A stretch of 64,000 nt of DNA from Puccinia triticina (lineage: Eukaryota; Basidiomycota; Pucciniomycetes; Pucciniales; Pucciniaceae), in NCBI RefSeq assembly GCF_026914185.1, contig NC_070560.1, positions 4,083,501 to 4,147,500 on the forward strand, read 5' to 3'. Numbering within the stretch: the first letter of the stretch is position 1; every line of letters begins with the position of its first letter. Made by a program: the position numbers and the translations under genes. Of the stretch, positions 19,961-32,832 are shown piece after piece. The notes beneath the pieces are model-generated. The model was not told the DNA's origin. It searched no databases and worked only from the letters and a program-made list of their open reading frames with translations.

Positions 19961-22739
19961 AATTAGTGATAGTTGGCAACCATTCACATTGTAGCTGCTA
20001 CATTTGGGGGTTTTGTGGTCATTCAAGGTAAACAATTCATCTTGGTCATTTTCGTACCAATATCATTGAAGAATTCCCACGCTGTGCCGAGATATAGTGG
20101 CAGAAACACCAAGAAACTACCAAATTGGTGATATTTGGCAACTGATCACATTGTGGCTGCTACATATGGGGGTTTTGTGGTCATCCCAGGTACTCAATGA
20201 ATCTTTGAGGGAATTTGATCATTTTGGTACCAGTATCATGGAAAAACTGCCACGCTGTGCTGAGATATAGTGGCAGAAACACCAAGAAACTACCAAATTA
20301 GTGATATTTGGCAACTGATCACATGGTGGCTGCTACATTTGGGGATTTTGTGGTCATTCAAGGTACACAATGAATCTTCGGGGGTGATTCATCATTTTGG
20401 TACCAATATCATGGAAGAACCCCCACGCTGGGCTGAGATATAGGGGCAGAAACACCAAGAAACTACCAAATTAGTGATATTTGGCAACTGATCACATTGT
20501 GGCTGCTACATTTGGGGGTTTTGTGGTCATTCAAACTACACAATGAATCTTCAGGGGCATGTGATAATTTTGGTACCAATATCATGGAAGAACTCCCACG
20601 CTGGGCTGAGATATAGTGGCAGAAACACCAAGAAACTACCAAATTAGTGATATTTGGCAACTGATCACATTGTGGCTGCTACATTTGGGGGTTTTGTGGT
20701 CATCCAAGATACTGAATGATTTTTTGAGGGCATGTGATCATTTTGGTTCCAATATCATTGAAGAACTCCCATGCTGCACTGAGATATAGTGGCGGAAACA
20801 CCAAGAAACTACCAAATTAGTGATATTGGGCAAGTGATCACAGTGTCGCTGCTACATTTGGGGGTTTTGTGGTCATTCAGGGTACACAATAAATCTTCAG
20901 GGGTGATTAATCATTTTGGTACCAATATCATGGAAGAACTCCCACGCTGTGCTGAGATATAGTGGCAGAAACACCAAGAAACTACCAAATTAGTGATATT
21001 TGGCAACTGATCACATTGTGGCTGCTACATTTGTGGGTTTTGTGGTCATCCAAGGTACCCAATGAATTCTCGAGGGCATGTGATCATTTTGGTACAAATA
21101 TCATGGAAGAACTCTCACGCTGTGCTGAGATATTGTGGCAGAAACATCAAGAAACTACCAAATTAGTGATATTCGTCAACTGATCACATTGTGGCTGATA
21201 CATTTGGGGGTTTTGTGGTCATCCAGGGTACTCCATTTTTTTTAGGCATGTGATCATTTTGGTACCAATATCATAGAAGAACTCCCACGCTGCGCTGAGA
21301 TATAGTGGCGGAAACACCAACAAACTACCAAATTAGTTATATTTGGCAACTGATCTCATGGTGGCTGCTACATTTGGGGGTTTTGTGGTCATCCAAGATA
21401 CTCAATGAATGTTTGAGGGAATTTGATCATTTTGGTACCAATATCATGGAAGAACTCCCATGCTGCGCTGAGGTATAGTGGCGGAAACACCAACAAACTA
21501 CCAAATTAGTTATACTTGGCAACTGATCACATTGTGGCTGCTACATTTGGGGGTTTTGTGGTCATTCAAGCTACACAATTAATCCTCAGGGGCATGTGAT
21601 AATTTTGGTACCAATATCATGGAAGAACCCCCACGCTGGGCTGAGATATAGGGGCAGAAACACCAAGAAACTACCAAATTAGTGATATTTGGCAACTGAT
21701 CACATTGTGGCTGCTACATTTGGGGGTTTTGTGGTCATTCAAGGTACACAATGAATCTTCAGGGGCATGTGATAATTTTGGTACCAATATCATGGAAGAA
21801 ATCCCACGCTGGGCTGAGATATAGTGGCAGAAACACCAAGAAACTACCAAATTAGTGATATTTGGCAACTGATCACATTGTGGCTGCTACATTTGGGGGT
21901 TTTGTGGTCATCCAAGATACTGAATGATTTTTTGAGGGCATGTGATCATTTTGGTTCCAATATCATTGAAGAACTCCCATGCTGCACTGAGATATAGTGG
22001 CGGAAACACCAAGAAACTACCAAATTAGTGATATTGGGCAAGTGATCACAGTGTTGCTGCTACATTTGGGGATTTTGTGGTCATTCAGGGTACACAATAA
22101 ATCTTCAGGGGTGATTAATCATTTTGGTACCAATATCATGGAAGAACTCCCACGCTGTGCTGAGATATAGTGGCAGAAACACCAAGAAACTACCAAATTA
22201 GTGATATTTGTCAACTGATCACATTGTGACTGCTACATTTGGGGGTTTTGTGGTCATCCAAGGAACTCCATGAATTGTTGAGGGCATGTGATCATTTTGG
22301 TACAAATATCATGGAAGCAATCCCACGCTGTGCTGAGATATAGTGGCAGAAACATCAAGAAACTACCAAATTAGTTATATTCGTCAACTGATCACATTGT
22401 GGCTGCTACATTTGGGGGTTTCGTGGTCATCCAAGGTACCAATGAATTTTTGAGGGCATGTGATCATTTTGGTACCAATATCATGGAAGAACTCCCATGC
22501 TGTGATGAGATATAGTGGCAGAAACACCAAGAAACTACCAAATTAGTGATATTTTGCAACTGATCACAGTGTGGCTGCTACATTTGGGGGTATTGTGGTC
22601 ATTCAAGGTACACAATGAATCTTCAGGGGCATTTGATCATTTTGTTACCAATATCATGGAAGAACTCCCATGCTGCGCTGAGATATAGTGGCAGAAACTC
22701 CAAATTAGTGATATTTGGCAACTGATCACATTGTTGCTG
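19961..22739. repeat. E1 right arm: same 173-bp satellite, inverted
   Basis: About sixteen units are in the opposite orientation to the left arm (ACCAAATTAGTGATATTTGG, GTGGCAGAAACACCAAGAAA). At least part of the arm was expanded as higher-order blocks: 20640-20960 and 21845-22165 are near-identical multi-unit segments. Confidence 0.9.
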
Positions 22740-23751
22740 CTGCATAATGGATGCAACCCCAAATAAATTATATTTTAAAATATTTCTGGGTTTTATATGC
22801 AGAAAAGTTGTCCAATGAAATTTTATGTGGAAATATTCCTCATTAACCTGTGGTTGATAACAAAAGTAGATAAAAAAAAGAACCTGACAAAAATATGCTA
22901 AACCATGGTAAACTAATTTCAAAAAGGCCTTCTATGCATGTAGCACTTCAAGTATGATATGCAATATCTTGAGCAAGTTCAACCAACCAAATTCAAAATG
23001 TGTGCAGGATGGTATCATGAGAGAGGTCAGGGGTCAATGTTTTTCTTCTTTTGAAAAAAAGTCGATTTGGAGACTTTTGATAACATCAATTGTTGAAGTA
23101 AAAAAAAAAGAAAAAAAAATTGAGACCCCTCAGCTACCCTGGATCAATCGTAAAACTTGCAAGCTCTTTTTTTCAGGAAGAATTGAGTGGTGTATGTAGA
23201 AATTTATGAATGTTATCAGGCAAAAGAAAAAAAAACTCCTGTGGCTTGAAGCTAACACAGGCAGAAGGAGAGAGATCATAGAATAGTATCAAGGAGACAT
23301 GGAAAACAGACAAAGGTATCAAGAGGAATAATAAAAAAAAAAAAAAAATGATCAATATAAATTGATCAATATACGCTATATTGATCAATATACAACATTG
23401 CAAATTCATCCATCTTGGTAGTGATTGCCCGTGGATAATCCACTCACGCCTGCTCTGCATCTGCACAGCCGCGGCCCAAACCGATCCAGCAGCCACCCCC
23501 CAAAAATAAATTGCACCGGTAAGCCGCCCCCCTTTTCCTCATTTTTTGCACCCATCACCCGCCGGATCAACCATTGAAATCTGCTCCGCAATTGCTTAGC
23601 CGGGGCCAGACATCCCAGCCCGCCCAGCCACGACTCACAAATCGACCCGGCACCCCAGCCGCCAGCCTTCCGGTGCGCCCCCTGCCGCTATCTTGGTGTG
23701 TGACTCATTAGCTGATGAGGCTTTGGTCCTTTTGATTAGGTTAGAGGTACA

Positions 23752-24899
23752 ATGGCGTTTGTCAAATACCCGCGGGAGGTCAAAGCCATTGTGGTGAAGC
23801 TCAGCCAGCGAGGGATGTCGCTCGCAGAGATCAACAACCTGATTGACTACAACATATCGGCCGACTTGCTCACCCGCTGGAACAACCTGTACCGCCAAAC
23901 CAGAGATGTCGTGAGGGATCCGGCCCTATACGACAAGCAGGGCCGCCCATTGGCCTTCACCCGTGAAGAGGCGGAGTTTGTCTTGGCCGCACTCGAGGCC
24001 AAACCAACACTCTACCTGGACAAAATCCAGAATCACATCCACGCCATGACCGGAACTCGACATCCAATCTCCACCATCCGAGACGAGTTGAGGGCCCGCC
24101 TGCTCTTGACCAAGAAGAAGGCCCGAACAGTCAACCCGAACCAAGATGAGGCGGCTCGGATTGCATATACCAACAGGATCGGCGGGTTTCCCATTGAGTA
24201 TCTTGTGTTCATGGGTAAGTTCCCTTGAACATACCCATGAAACTTATGGATTTTATGGGTGGCTGATACTACCCTTGGAACAGATGAGGCTGGTGTCTCC
24301 CTGGGGTCCCACTCCCGAGACACTGCTTGGGCGCTTTGGGGCCGGCGCACAAAAAGGATCCCAAAGCCCATTCGCGCGAATCGGGTCACGGTCATGCCCG
24401 CCGTATCGTTAGACGGCTTGATGGGCTGCATAGCCCAAGTGGGTTCGATGAGCCGCGTGGACACAGAGTATTTCATACAAGACATGTTGGTAAGCTTGTC
24501 ACCCTCCTCTCTGACCTTTGCTGGGAAGTTTTGCTCATGCTCACTGGGCGTGTGATGTTATGTATTTGTCAATTCCCCCAGCTCCCCGAGATGAATCCGT
24601 TCCCGGGTTGGAACTCAATGCTGGTGCTGGACAACGCGCGGATTCATCATGGCGGGCGGGTTCCGCAGATTTGCGCGGCCGCGGGAGTTTTGCTCCAGTA
24701 CCTCCCGACCTACTCGCCGGATTTCAACCCAATAGAGAAGGTGTTCTTGGCGCTCAAGTCCCAGCTCAAACGCGCCCAGATTCTGACCGGTACTCGGGCA
24801 GACGCAGAGTTGGTCAAGGCCTTCCTGCCCACGGTTGTCACCCCGGCCTTGATGAGGGGCCTCTACCAAGGCAGCGGTTATTCTGAGGGCGCACATTGA
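23752..24899 (+). CDS. IS630/Tc1-mariner (DD34E) transposase of T0, 3 exons
   Basis: The CDS joins 23752-24214, 24284-24489 and 24582-24899 (328 aa), with GT-AG introns of 69 and 92 nt whose removal keeps frame through conserved blocks. The N-terminal 130 residues form a helix-turn-helix/paired-like DNA-binding region (GMSLAEINNLI, DKIQNHIHAMTG). The catalytic domain shows FMDEAGV (D155, codon split by intron 1), MLVLDNARIHH (D240) and YSPDFNPIEKVFLALK (E275). The spacing of 34 residues between the last two acidic residues is the DD34E signature. It would act in the nucleus to cut and join T0 ends. It is the only complete transposase inside the T0 shell, and no frameshift was seen. The GC content is high relative to the nested AT-rich elements. 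Confidence 0.9.
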
Positions 24900-25601
24900 T
24901 GGCAAGTCTGGGGCTCTTTCCATTGTATCTGATGGGTTCTTAACCCTTCAGATGCGGGGTCACTCTTGTTCTTTTTTTGGTTTTGTCTATTTGTTCTTTC
25001 TATTATGGCCAATGAAGATATGATAATCTTCCCAACACAAGTCCCAGGGGTGCTGCCCTGGAGGGGAGAGCCACAACCGCTTAAGTCCGTGGGGCGGTCC
25101 GGCCGAACCGGCCAAAAGATAGGCATTAGGCCAAGTCACCGGTTTGCTTCCCTTAAGGGATATGGCCAAGTCCCCGGTTCTGTGGCGCGGTCCGGCCAAA
25201 AGATAGGGATTTGGCCAAGTCACCGGTTCGCTGCCCATACGCTGGTGCAATCATACAAGGCTAAGTTGCATGTCCGCCCCAAGTTGAGAGAGGCATTGAC
25301 TCCTGCCACGCGCTGGTGTCAATGCCTCTCTGAGTGGCAGCCAATCAAGGGGCTGCGCCTTGGGGTCACACATATGCCTGGGTGGCTTAACACCATCTCA
25401 CGGGCGTCCCCTCTGCACCACGCTTTGCGGGGTGCAGATTGGCGGGGGAGGGGGCGCAAGCTTGTGAGGAATGTGTCTCATTGCTGTCGCGGCTGCTATA
25501 AGATGCAGCGATGGAAGGGAAAAACAATGATAACTATATAGCTAATCTAAAAACTTACCACGGGTCTAGTACCCGATTTACTTGAGCACAATTGGCCTAC
25601 C
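24900..25601. other. T0 spacer between convergent genes, with a short direct repeat
   Basis: An imperfect direct duplication (GGTCCGGCCAAAAGATAGG...TTGGCCAAGTCACCGGTTYGCT) occurs at about 25093-25232. A long plus-strand frame here (24966-25541) shows no recognisable domain and no coding support. Confidence 0.55.
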
Positions 25602-27296
25602 TCAGACCTCCTGAGATGGTTCAGCTTGGGCCCGCAGGACCATACTATGGGATGGCTCGGATTCAGGTGAACCCGGGGCAGGTGTGCCTTTGGCGGAAGC
25701 GGCGGAGGGGGCAATCAAGGGGTTGGTGGATCCAGGCTGGGGGGCGCCTACGGTATCAGGCGAGGCCAGAGCAGCTTTGCCAGTCTCCGCAGGGGGGAGG
25801 GAGATCAAGGGGTCGGTGTTTACCTGCGGGGCGCCTATCTTTCCCAAGAGCGGGGGCGCTTGCGTTTCCTCATGGGCAACGGACGGCATATGCTTGGCAG
25901 GGGTGGGGGATATCGCATGCGTTGGAATTAACCAGCGCGCTCCTTTCATGAGCTGGGACGCCACGGCCAGTGGGAAGTTCAGTTGTCTTAGCTGGGTGTC
26001 GTTGGTTTCCAAGAAGAAATCCCACCTCCCAATGTGGGCCAGTTTGATCAAACCGCGTGGGAGGGGATCATCGGCCTTGAAGTTGCAGAGGTTGAGGAAC
26101 TGGTTCATCTTCAATTGCCTGCCCGCCTCGTTCAGTTGGAGTTGCATGGTTGGGGACGAATTGCTGATCCAAGAGCTGAGACTGAGGGTGTTGGATTTAG
26201 GTGTGGGCACCTTTTGGGATCGAGCAAACAGGGGAGGCAACCTTGGTCGGGCCAACTCGAGCCGGCTGATTGTGTGCACAATGCCATCGGCTCGGCCTCG
26301 AGGGACCTTTCGGGCTGGGGACCGATGAACATCTGCATCTCGGGCGTCCGGCGGTGACATGAGCTCAATTGAGCTCGTTGGACTGGGGGCCCTGGTAGCC
26401 GGGCTGACCATTTCAACTTCGTCGTCCGAGGGATCAGACTCTAGCTCATCTGCTTGAGGGACGAGTGCAGCAAGTGCAGCCTCCCGCGCAGGAGCCGCCG
26501 TGCGCATGGCCGGGGTAGGGGTAGTCTGGTCGGTCGCAATGGCAGATGCAGCCCCACCCGCAGGGATTGCAGATGGCTTGGATAGCGCTGCGGATCGTGG
26601 ACTGGGTTTAGGACCTGAAGGAGCTTGGGCAGCTGGACTCGCCACGGGGCGTGGCGGGGCGAATTGGCCTGACGGTAATCGGCAGGGAGGAGTGAAAATC
26701 TTTGCCGCTGTCCCAGGTTCCGAAATTTTAGAGAGAACAGCGGGATGGGCAGCCAAGTGGGCTTGCTTGAGTGGCGACCCAGCGACCATTGGCGCAGATG
26801 AAGGCGGACCGCCTGCGGAAACCCCCTTAGGCGTTGAAGGGGTGGAGGCCGACCTATGGACATCGAGGCGTGCCGTCTGTTTTTCCGCCAACTCCGCCAA
26901 CGTGGGCGCCGGCCGCGGGTCCTTGGTGAAGAGATCAGGTACCTCAGGGGGATTGTCGAAATCGACCCCCTTGAGCTCGTGGAGTATGCATCTACTCCAA
27001 CACCTCAACCCGTCCCGAGTCACGCGGATAGAGGTGGCGGGATCAGCCGGATTTTTGATTTGGAGTGACTCGTCATTCCCGCTGTATTTCCCCTTCAGGT
27101 AGAGCTGCAGCTCTGCACAAATCTTGATGCGCTCAGCCGACCGTTCGCCCTCAGTCACGTCGGCATGCGGCTGGACCAAACACAAACGAAGTCAGTCAAG
27201 GCTCACAGACCCTCACCACACAATTCCGGAGCGGCTTACATTACGGGCCAGCCGAGTCGCCGTGCGTTCCAACGCCAATCGAGTATCGTTGGGCCC
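25602..27296 (-). CDS. T0 second ORF, 3' part (unknown function, split by E2)
   Basis: The last exon is 27170-25602, stop at 25602. It is preceded by a 69-nt GT-AG intron (27239-27171) and by the 57-nt end of an exon (27296-27240, GPNDTRLALERTATRLARN) that begins at the E2 insertion point. Across the removed E2 it is continuous in frame with the segment at 45434-46227. The protein begins with a compact region (PHADVTEGERSAERIK, GLRCWSRCILHELKGVDFD) and then a long Pro/Ala/Ser-rich, low-complexity tail. The family is not recognised. By position, convergent with the transposase inside the same TIRs, it may be an accessory DNA-binding protein of T0. It is now interrupted by 18 kb and presumably non-functional in this copy. 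Confidence 0.6.
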
Positions 27297-27299
27297 GTA

Positions 27300-27824
27300 C
27301 ACTACAAACATGGATGAATTTGGGAAGGCATATATTGATCAATATGGCATATATTGATCAAATTATATTGATCATTTTTTTTTTTGAAATTTCTATTTCA
27401 TTTGTTTCCTTCCTGCAACATAATAAACCTTCTATCATCTCTCTTTCTCTTGATTTCCTCCTTCCTTAATTTTCAACCATAGTGAAAGCTTCATTTTGTT
27501 GTCAGATCAAATAGGTCATTTTTACTTACTCATATGAATTATTCCTGAGAAAAAATAGTCTGTTAAGTCAGGCAGGGAGGAGAAGGGGGGAGGAGGAATG
27601 GGTAGGCATGAATTATTGTCACTTGAACCTTGCAGAAGTGTTGAAATCTACTTTCCAAAAAAAAAAAACAAAAAAAAAAACAATCAGCTTCAATATATCA
27701 TGCTACATCAACTTTGTTCAAATTTAATGGCTTATATATATGACTCATCATATCCAATATCCTAAATTTCTACTAGGCCTGAGATTGATTTAACGTTTGT
27801 ACCAGATTTGAGTAAGGTGTCTTA
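27300..27824. repeat. E2 left terminus and subterminal region
   Basis: TATATTGATCAATATGG, TATATTGATCAAAT and ATATTGATCAT occur within 75 bp of the end, followed by about 430 bp of AT-rich sequence. That sequence is inversely repeated at about 44155-44600 (CTCAAATCTGGTACAAATGT and GATGATAGAAGG landmarks on the right). Confidence 0.85.
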
Positions 27825-30094
27825 TATCATGGAAGAACTCCCACGCTGCGCTGAGATATAGTGGGAGGAACACCAGGAAACTACCAAATTAGTCATATTT
27901 GGCAACTGATCACATTGTGGCTGCTACATTTGGAGGTTTTGAGGTCATTCAAGGTAAACCATGATCCCTTGGGGCCATTTGATCATTTTTTTACCAATAT
28001 CATGGAATAACTGCCATGCTGCGCTGAGATATAGTGGCAGAAACACCAAGAAACTACCAAATTAGTGATATTTGGCAACTGATCACATTGTGGCTGCTAC
28101 ATTTGGGGGTTTTGTGGTCATTCAAGGTACACAATGAATCTTTGAGGGCATGTGAAAAATTTGGTACCAATATCATGGAAGAACTCCCATGCTGCGCTGA
28201 GATATAGTGGCAGAAACACCAAGAAACTACCAAATTAGTGATATTTGGCAACGGTTCACATTGTGGCTGCTACATTTGGGGGTTTTGTGGTCATTCAAGG
28301 TACGAAATGAATCTTTGGGGGCATGTGAACATTTTGGTACCAATATCATGGAAGAACTCCCATGCTGCGCTGAGATATAGTGGCAGAAACACCAAGAAAC
28401 TACCAAATTAGTGATATTTGGCAACTGATCACATTGTGGCTGCTACATTTGGGGGTTTTGTGGTCATTCACTGTACCAATGAATCTCTGAGGGCATGTGA
28501 ACAATTTGGTTTCAATATCATGGAAGAAATCCCACGCTGCCTTGAGATATAGTGGCGGAAACACCAAGAAACTACCAAATTAGTCATATTTGGCAACTGA
28601 TCATATTTTGGCTGCTACATTTGGACGTTTTGAGGTCATTCAAGGTAAACCATGATCCCTTGAGGCCATTTGATCATTTCTTTACCAATATCATGGAAGA
28701 ACTCCCATGCTGCGCTGAGATATAGTGGCAGAAACACCAAGAAACTACCTAATTAGTCATATTTGGCAACTGATCACATTGTGGGTGCTACATTTGGACT
28801 TTTTGAGGTCATTTGAGGTACACAATGATCCCTTGAGGCCATTTGATAATTTTTGTACCAATATCATGGAAGAACTCCCATGCTGCGCTGAGATATAGAG
28901 GCAGAAACACCAAGAAACTACCAAATTAGTGATATTTGGCAACTGATCACATGGTGGCTGCTACATTTGGGGGTTTTGTGGTCATTCAAGGTACCCAATG
29001 AATCTTTGAGGGCATGTGAACATTTTGGTACCAATATCATGGAAGAACTCCCATGCTGTGCTGAGATATAGTGGCAGAAACACCAAGAAACTACCAAATT
29101 AGTGATATTTGGCAACTGATCACATTGTGGCTGCTACATTTGGACATTTTGAGGTCATTCAAGGTACACAATGAATCTTTAAGGGCATGTGAACATTTTG
29201 GTACCAGTATCATGGAAGAAATCCAATGCTGCGCTGAGATATAGTGGCAGAAACACCAAGAAACTACCAAATTAGTGATATTTGGCAACTGATCACATTG
29301 TGGCTGCTACATTTGGGGGTTTTGTGGTCATTGAAGGTACACCATGAATCTTTGAGGGCATGTGAACATTTTGGTGTCAATATCGTGGAAGAACTCCCAC
29401 GCTGCGCTCAGATATAGTGGGAGAAACATCAAGAAACTACCAAATTAGTGATATTTGGCAACTGATCACATTGTGGCTGCTACATTTGGGGTTTTTGTGG
29501 TCATTCAAGGTACACAATGAATCTTTGACCCCATTTGATCATTTTGGTACCAATATCATGGAAGAACTACCATGCTGCGCTGAGATATAGTGGCGGAAAC
29601 ACCAAGAAACTACCAAATTAGCCATATTTGGCAACTGATCACATTGTGGGGTTTTGTGGTCATTAAAGGTAAAAAGTGAATCTTCAAGGGCATGTGAACA
29701 TTTTGGTACCAATATCATGGAAGAACTCCCAGGCTGCACTGAGATATAGTGGGAGCAACGGTGCAAGAGCTACGCTACACAAAGCGGCAGCGTAGCGAAT
29801 TTGGCCCTGTTTGCTACACTTTAAGTAGCGGGCTCAGCGCTCCAATTTTCGCTGATTTTTTTTACGCGAAAAAACACAGGAAAATTGCGCGCTAATAATA
29901 GCGGCCAGTAGCGGCTTGGCGCTTCGCTTGCCGCTGACGGAGCGGCTTTTTGCTTCGCTAGCCGCTAAAGTAGCGGTAATAACGCTACTTTAGCGATTTA
30001 TTTGACGCTTATTTAGCAAGAGGGCGGCGGGCAGAGAAAAAGGAAAATATTTCATTGAAATCTAAGGTTTCCGTGTATATGTGTTGTGTTTCTA

Positions 30095-32801
30095 CTACAA
30101 GATTCTTGTGTATGGTATGTTTGGTGAAATGAGGGCAAATGAAGCAGAGCAGTCTTCATTTTGAAGGGATTTATGGAACTTCTTGTTGTTCTTGGCCGCA
30201 TCGAGAACGGCGATACAGTCATCGAATTCTCCCACAGCCCTGACCCCTTGACGAAGCCACAAGTGGCTGCTTATGCCCCTTTCAATTGTTCGGGGTGAAA
30301 GCAAGCCACATCCAGTTGTGGCGATGTCAGAAGCCGCTGAAAACGTTTGCTCAACACAGGCTGAGCTGCTCGCACATGTGAGGTAGTCCCTGGCAAGGGA
30401 GGCGAGGACAGGGAAGGATGGGGCCTGAGCCTGTAAACACAACAGGATTGGCAAAGATGAGTGTTAGTTCTAGAGGGTATAATCAGACAAAAAGTAGAGA
30501 CAAGCAGACATGTACCTTCCACCAGAGCAAGACCTTCCCTTTGATACTGAGGGAGAGGCTTGTTTCGTGGTATCATCTCAGTTCTTGTTCATCATTGTCG
30601 GGTCCAAGGTTGCTTGGGTAAAAATTGTATTCATCATCGTCGGGGGCCACGATTTGCGATGCTTCCTTGGTTGATGGAGATGTGGTTGGCTTGAGCAACA
30701 GCTGGCATTCTTTAAATTTTTGATTGAGGAGGTCTTGAACGGTCGCGAGATGTGAAGGGAATTTGTTAGTGAACAAAAGTAGCCTCCATGCAGGACGTAA
30801 TACCGTGGCCATCAGTATAGGCTTGCACTGAAGAGCAAGATCTTGATATTTGGTGGCCACCTTGATCATCGGATCAAACATAGCTTCCAAGATGTTGCCT
30901 TGACATGCTGTCTTGAGCTGATCTAAGGTATTGAGAAGGCGGCTGTTCTCGTAAAGGACCATCAAGGAAGAGGGTCCATCACCCTCCATTCGTTTGGTCA
31001 GTTCCAGGAATATCTGTCGTGGGTAAGTTAAAGAAAACGATCAACGTGAGTATCATAAATGCATCAATAAAAAAGCTGCGGAGTACCTTGAGAACGCTGT
31101 TCAAAACCTTGATGTTGTCCCATTCTCCGGATGAGAACTCATACCGTTTGAAAAAGTTCCCCCTACCGTTCTCACTTTTGTTGGCCAAGAGTTGATTCAC
31201 AACCTACAACATCAAGTCTAAGACTCTTGATGGTCGGTCAATCTGACTGAAAGAAAGCATTCAACTTACTTTTCGCGCTCGGTATGCTCGATTCCTACTC
31301 TCGTATGCAATATTCCATCGTATACCATAGCCTCCGATGATCCCTGGGCCATCATAGCCCAACTTATGCGCCCAGACTTGGAACTCTGCCTGTTTCGCAG
31401 GGGAACTAGCTATTCGGCGACATACATAGTCGATCTAGAAGGGATCAAGCAAAAGGTGCGAGTTGACTTAGCTTGATGAGACTGAAATGACATATGGAGA
31501 CTGATTGGACCGACCTTTTTTAAAGTGGAACCAATACCACTTGTTGCGTACTTTGCTTTGGACTTCTTGCTACTACTAGTCACCCCGCCCCCGGAACTGT
31601 CTTGATCATCAACTTCAGATTTGGATTCGGCTTGCGACTCTTCATCAGATACATCTTTGGGATCAATTTCGTCCTCAGCTTCTGAAGCCTTGATGCCATC
31701 ATTGATCATCTCTCCCTCTTTGCTGATCGTTTCAAGGGTTGGGAAGTTTTTGGGTTTTTTTGAGTGGGGGGGACCATCGGCGGTGGAAAGCTTGATTGCA
31801 GCGAGGCCTGCACCACAAACTAAAGCAACAACGTGGCAAAAGCAGCGCTGGTGGCTCACCGAAGGGTCCCAGGTAGTTCCATCGTGCTGTTTGATCAGCT
31901 TTGATAACTCCTTCACCATGGTGAAGTTGTTTGAACCTGAATCAGTCGTCTTCGAAAGGATGTAAACAAGAAAAAAACCGTAAAGTGAGCTTATTGAAGA
32001 TTTAGAAACGTTTGCGGTCGGTGTGGTACGCAAAAATGTGGAAAAATCAAAAGTTTTTCTCATGTACATACAGAAGGCCTCAAGATACCATCCATTGGAC
32101 ACCATAAATGGACTCCATGGCTAAAGTAACCCCTAGTCCCCCCTGGAAGCATCACTGAAGCCCCACTACACTGGAAGTTAGACCCTTTGGACAACCTGTA
32201 GCACCCAGTCAACCACCTGTCAGGTGCCTCAAGACACATTCCCCGCACCATTCTATCCCCACTACATATATTGGTTTGGGTTTGTTTGTTGTGTACATGA
32301 CATCATGCAGCACTGCCCCTGCAGGCTGTGCCCCTTCAACTGAATGGTTCCCCACATTCTAGTTCCTTCTAACTCCACTTTGTTTGGTCTTATTACATCA
32401 CATGATCATTCCCTGCACAGCTTATGCGCCCCTTGCATGAACTATGACATCATTTGGCACAGCCCCTCCTCATGTATGCACCCCTTGCATAAATTGTACA
32501 CAGCCACTCCCTCTTAACTCCCTCATGTTGTACAGCCCAGGCCAGCTAAAATACCTCCCTCAGGGGCTTCCCTGGAGCCAAAATCCCTCACATTTGTCTA
32601 TATAAGGAGCTCTCTCCCCCCCATTTGTAGTTCCTCAGTTTATTACTCATCAAGTTTTAAACTCACCCATCACCCAAAACACTTATGTACCCACTCAACC
32701 CTCTTACTTACATATAACAACCCTTACATACTGAATAACAACCTTTTTATACTGTGTCACGAGAAACTTATCTTGAGCTAACCACTCCTATCACTTATTA
32801 A

Positions 32802-32832
<31 letters not shown>

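Larger units (their letters stand above)
17481..23423. mobile_element. E1: non-autonomous CACTA-type element with mirrored satellite arms
   Basis: The left end CACTACCAAGATGGATGAAT and its inverse at the right end (ending ...CTTGGTAGTG at 23423) match CACTA-superfamily termini. The 3-bp duplication ATT is seen at 23424-23426 on the right. On the left it lies at 12257-12259, because the copia insertion separated it from the terminus. Each terminus carries three TTGATCAA-containing motifs, then a subterminal region, then satellite arms. No transposase is present. Length is 5943 bp. Confidence 0.85.

Noticed and set aside
18181..22739. CRISPR-like direct repeats
   Set aside because: The units are contiguous 173-bp satellites without unique spacers, in a eukaryotic transposon-rich window.
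24966..25541. Plus-strand 191-codon frame downstream of the transposase
   Set aside because: It spans a direct repeat, has no domain and no splice link; treated as spacer between convergent T0 genes.
28054..29288. Repeated 65-codon frames of near-identical sequence in the satellite arms of both elements
   Set aside because: They are a by-product of the 173-bp repeat (173 is not a multiple of 3, so each unit restarts and ends the same frame and neighbours overlap by 25 nt). They are present in both orientations and lack any domain or start context.
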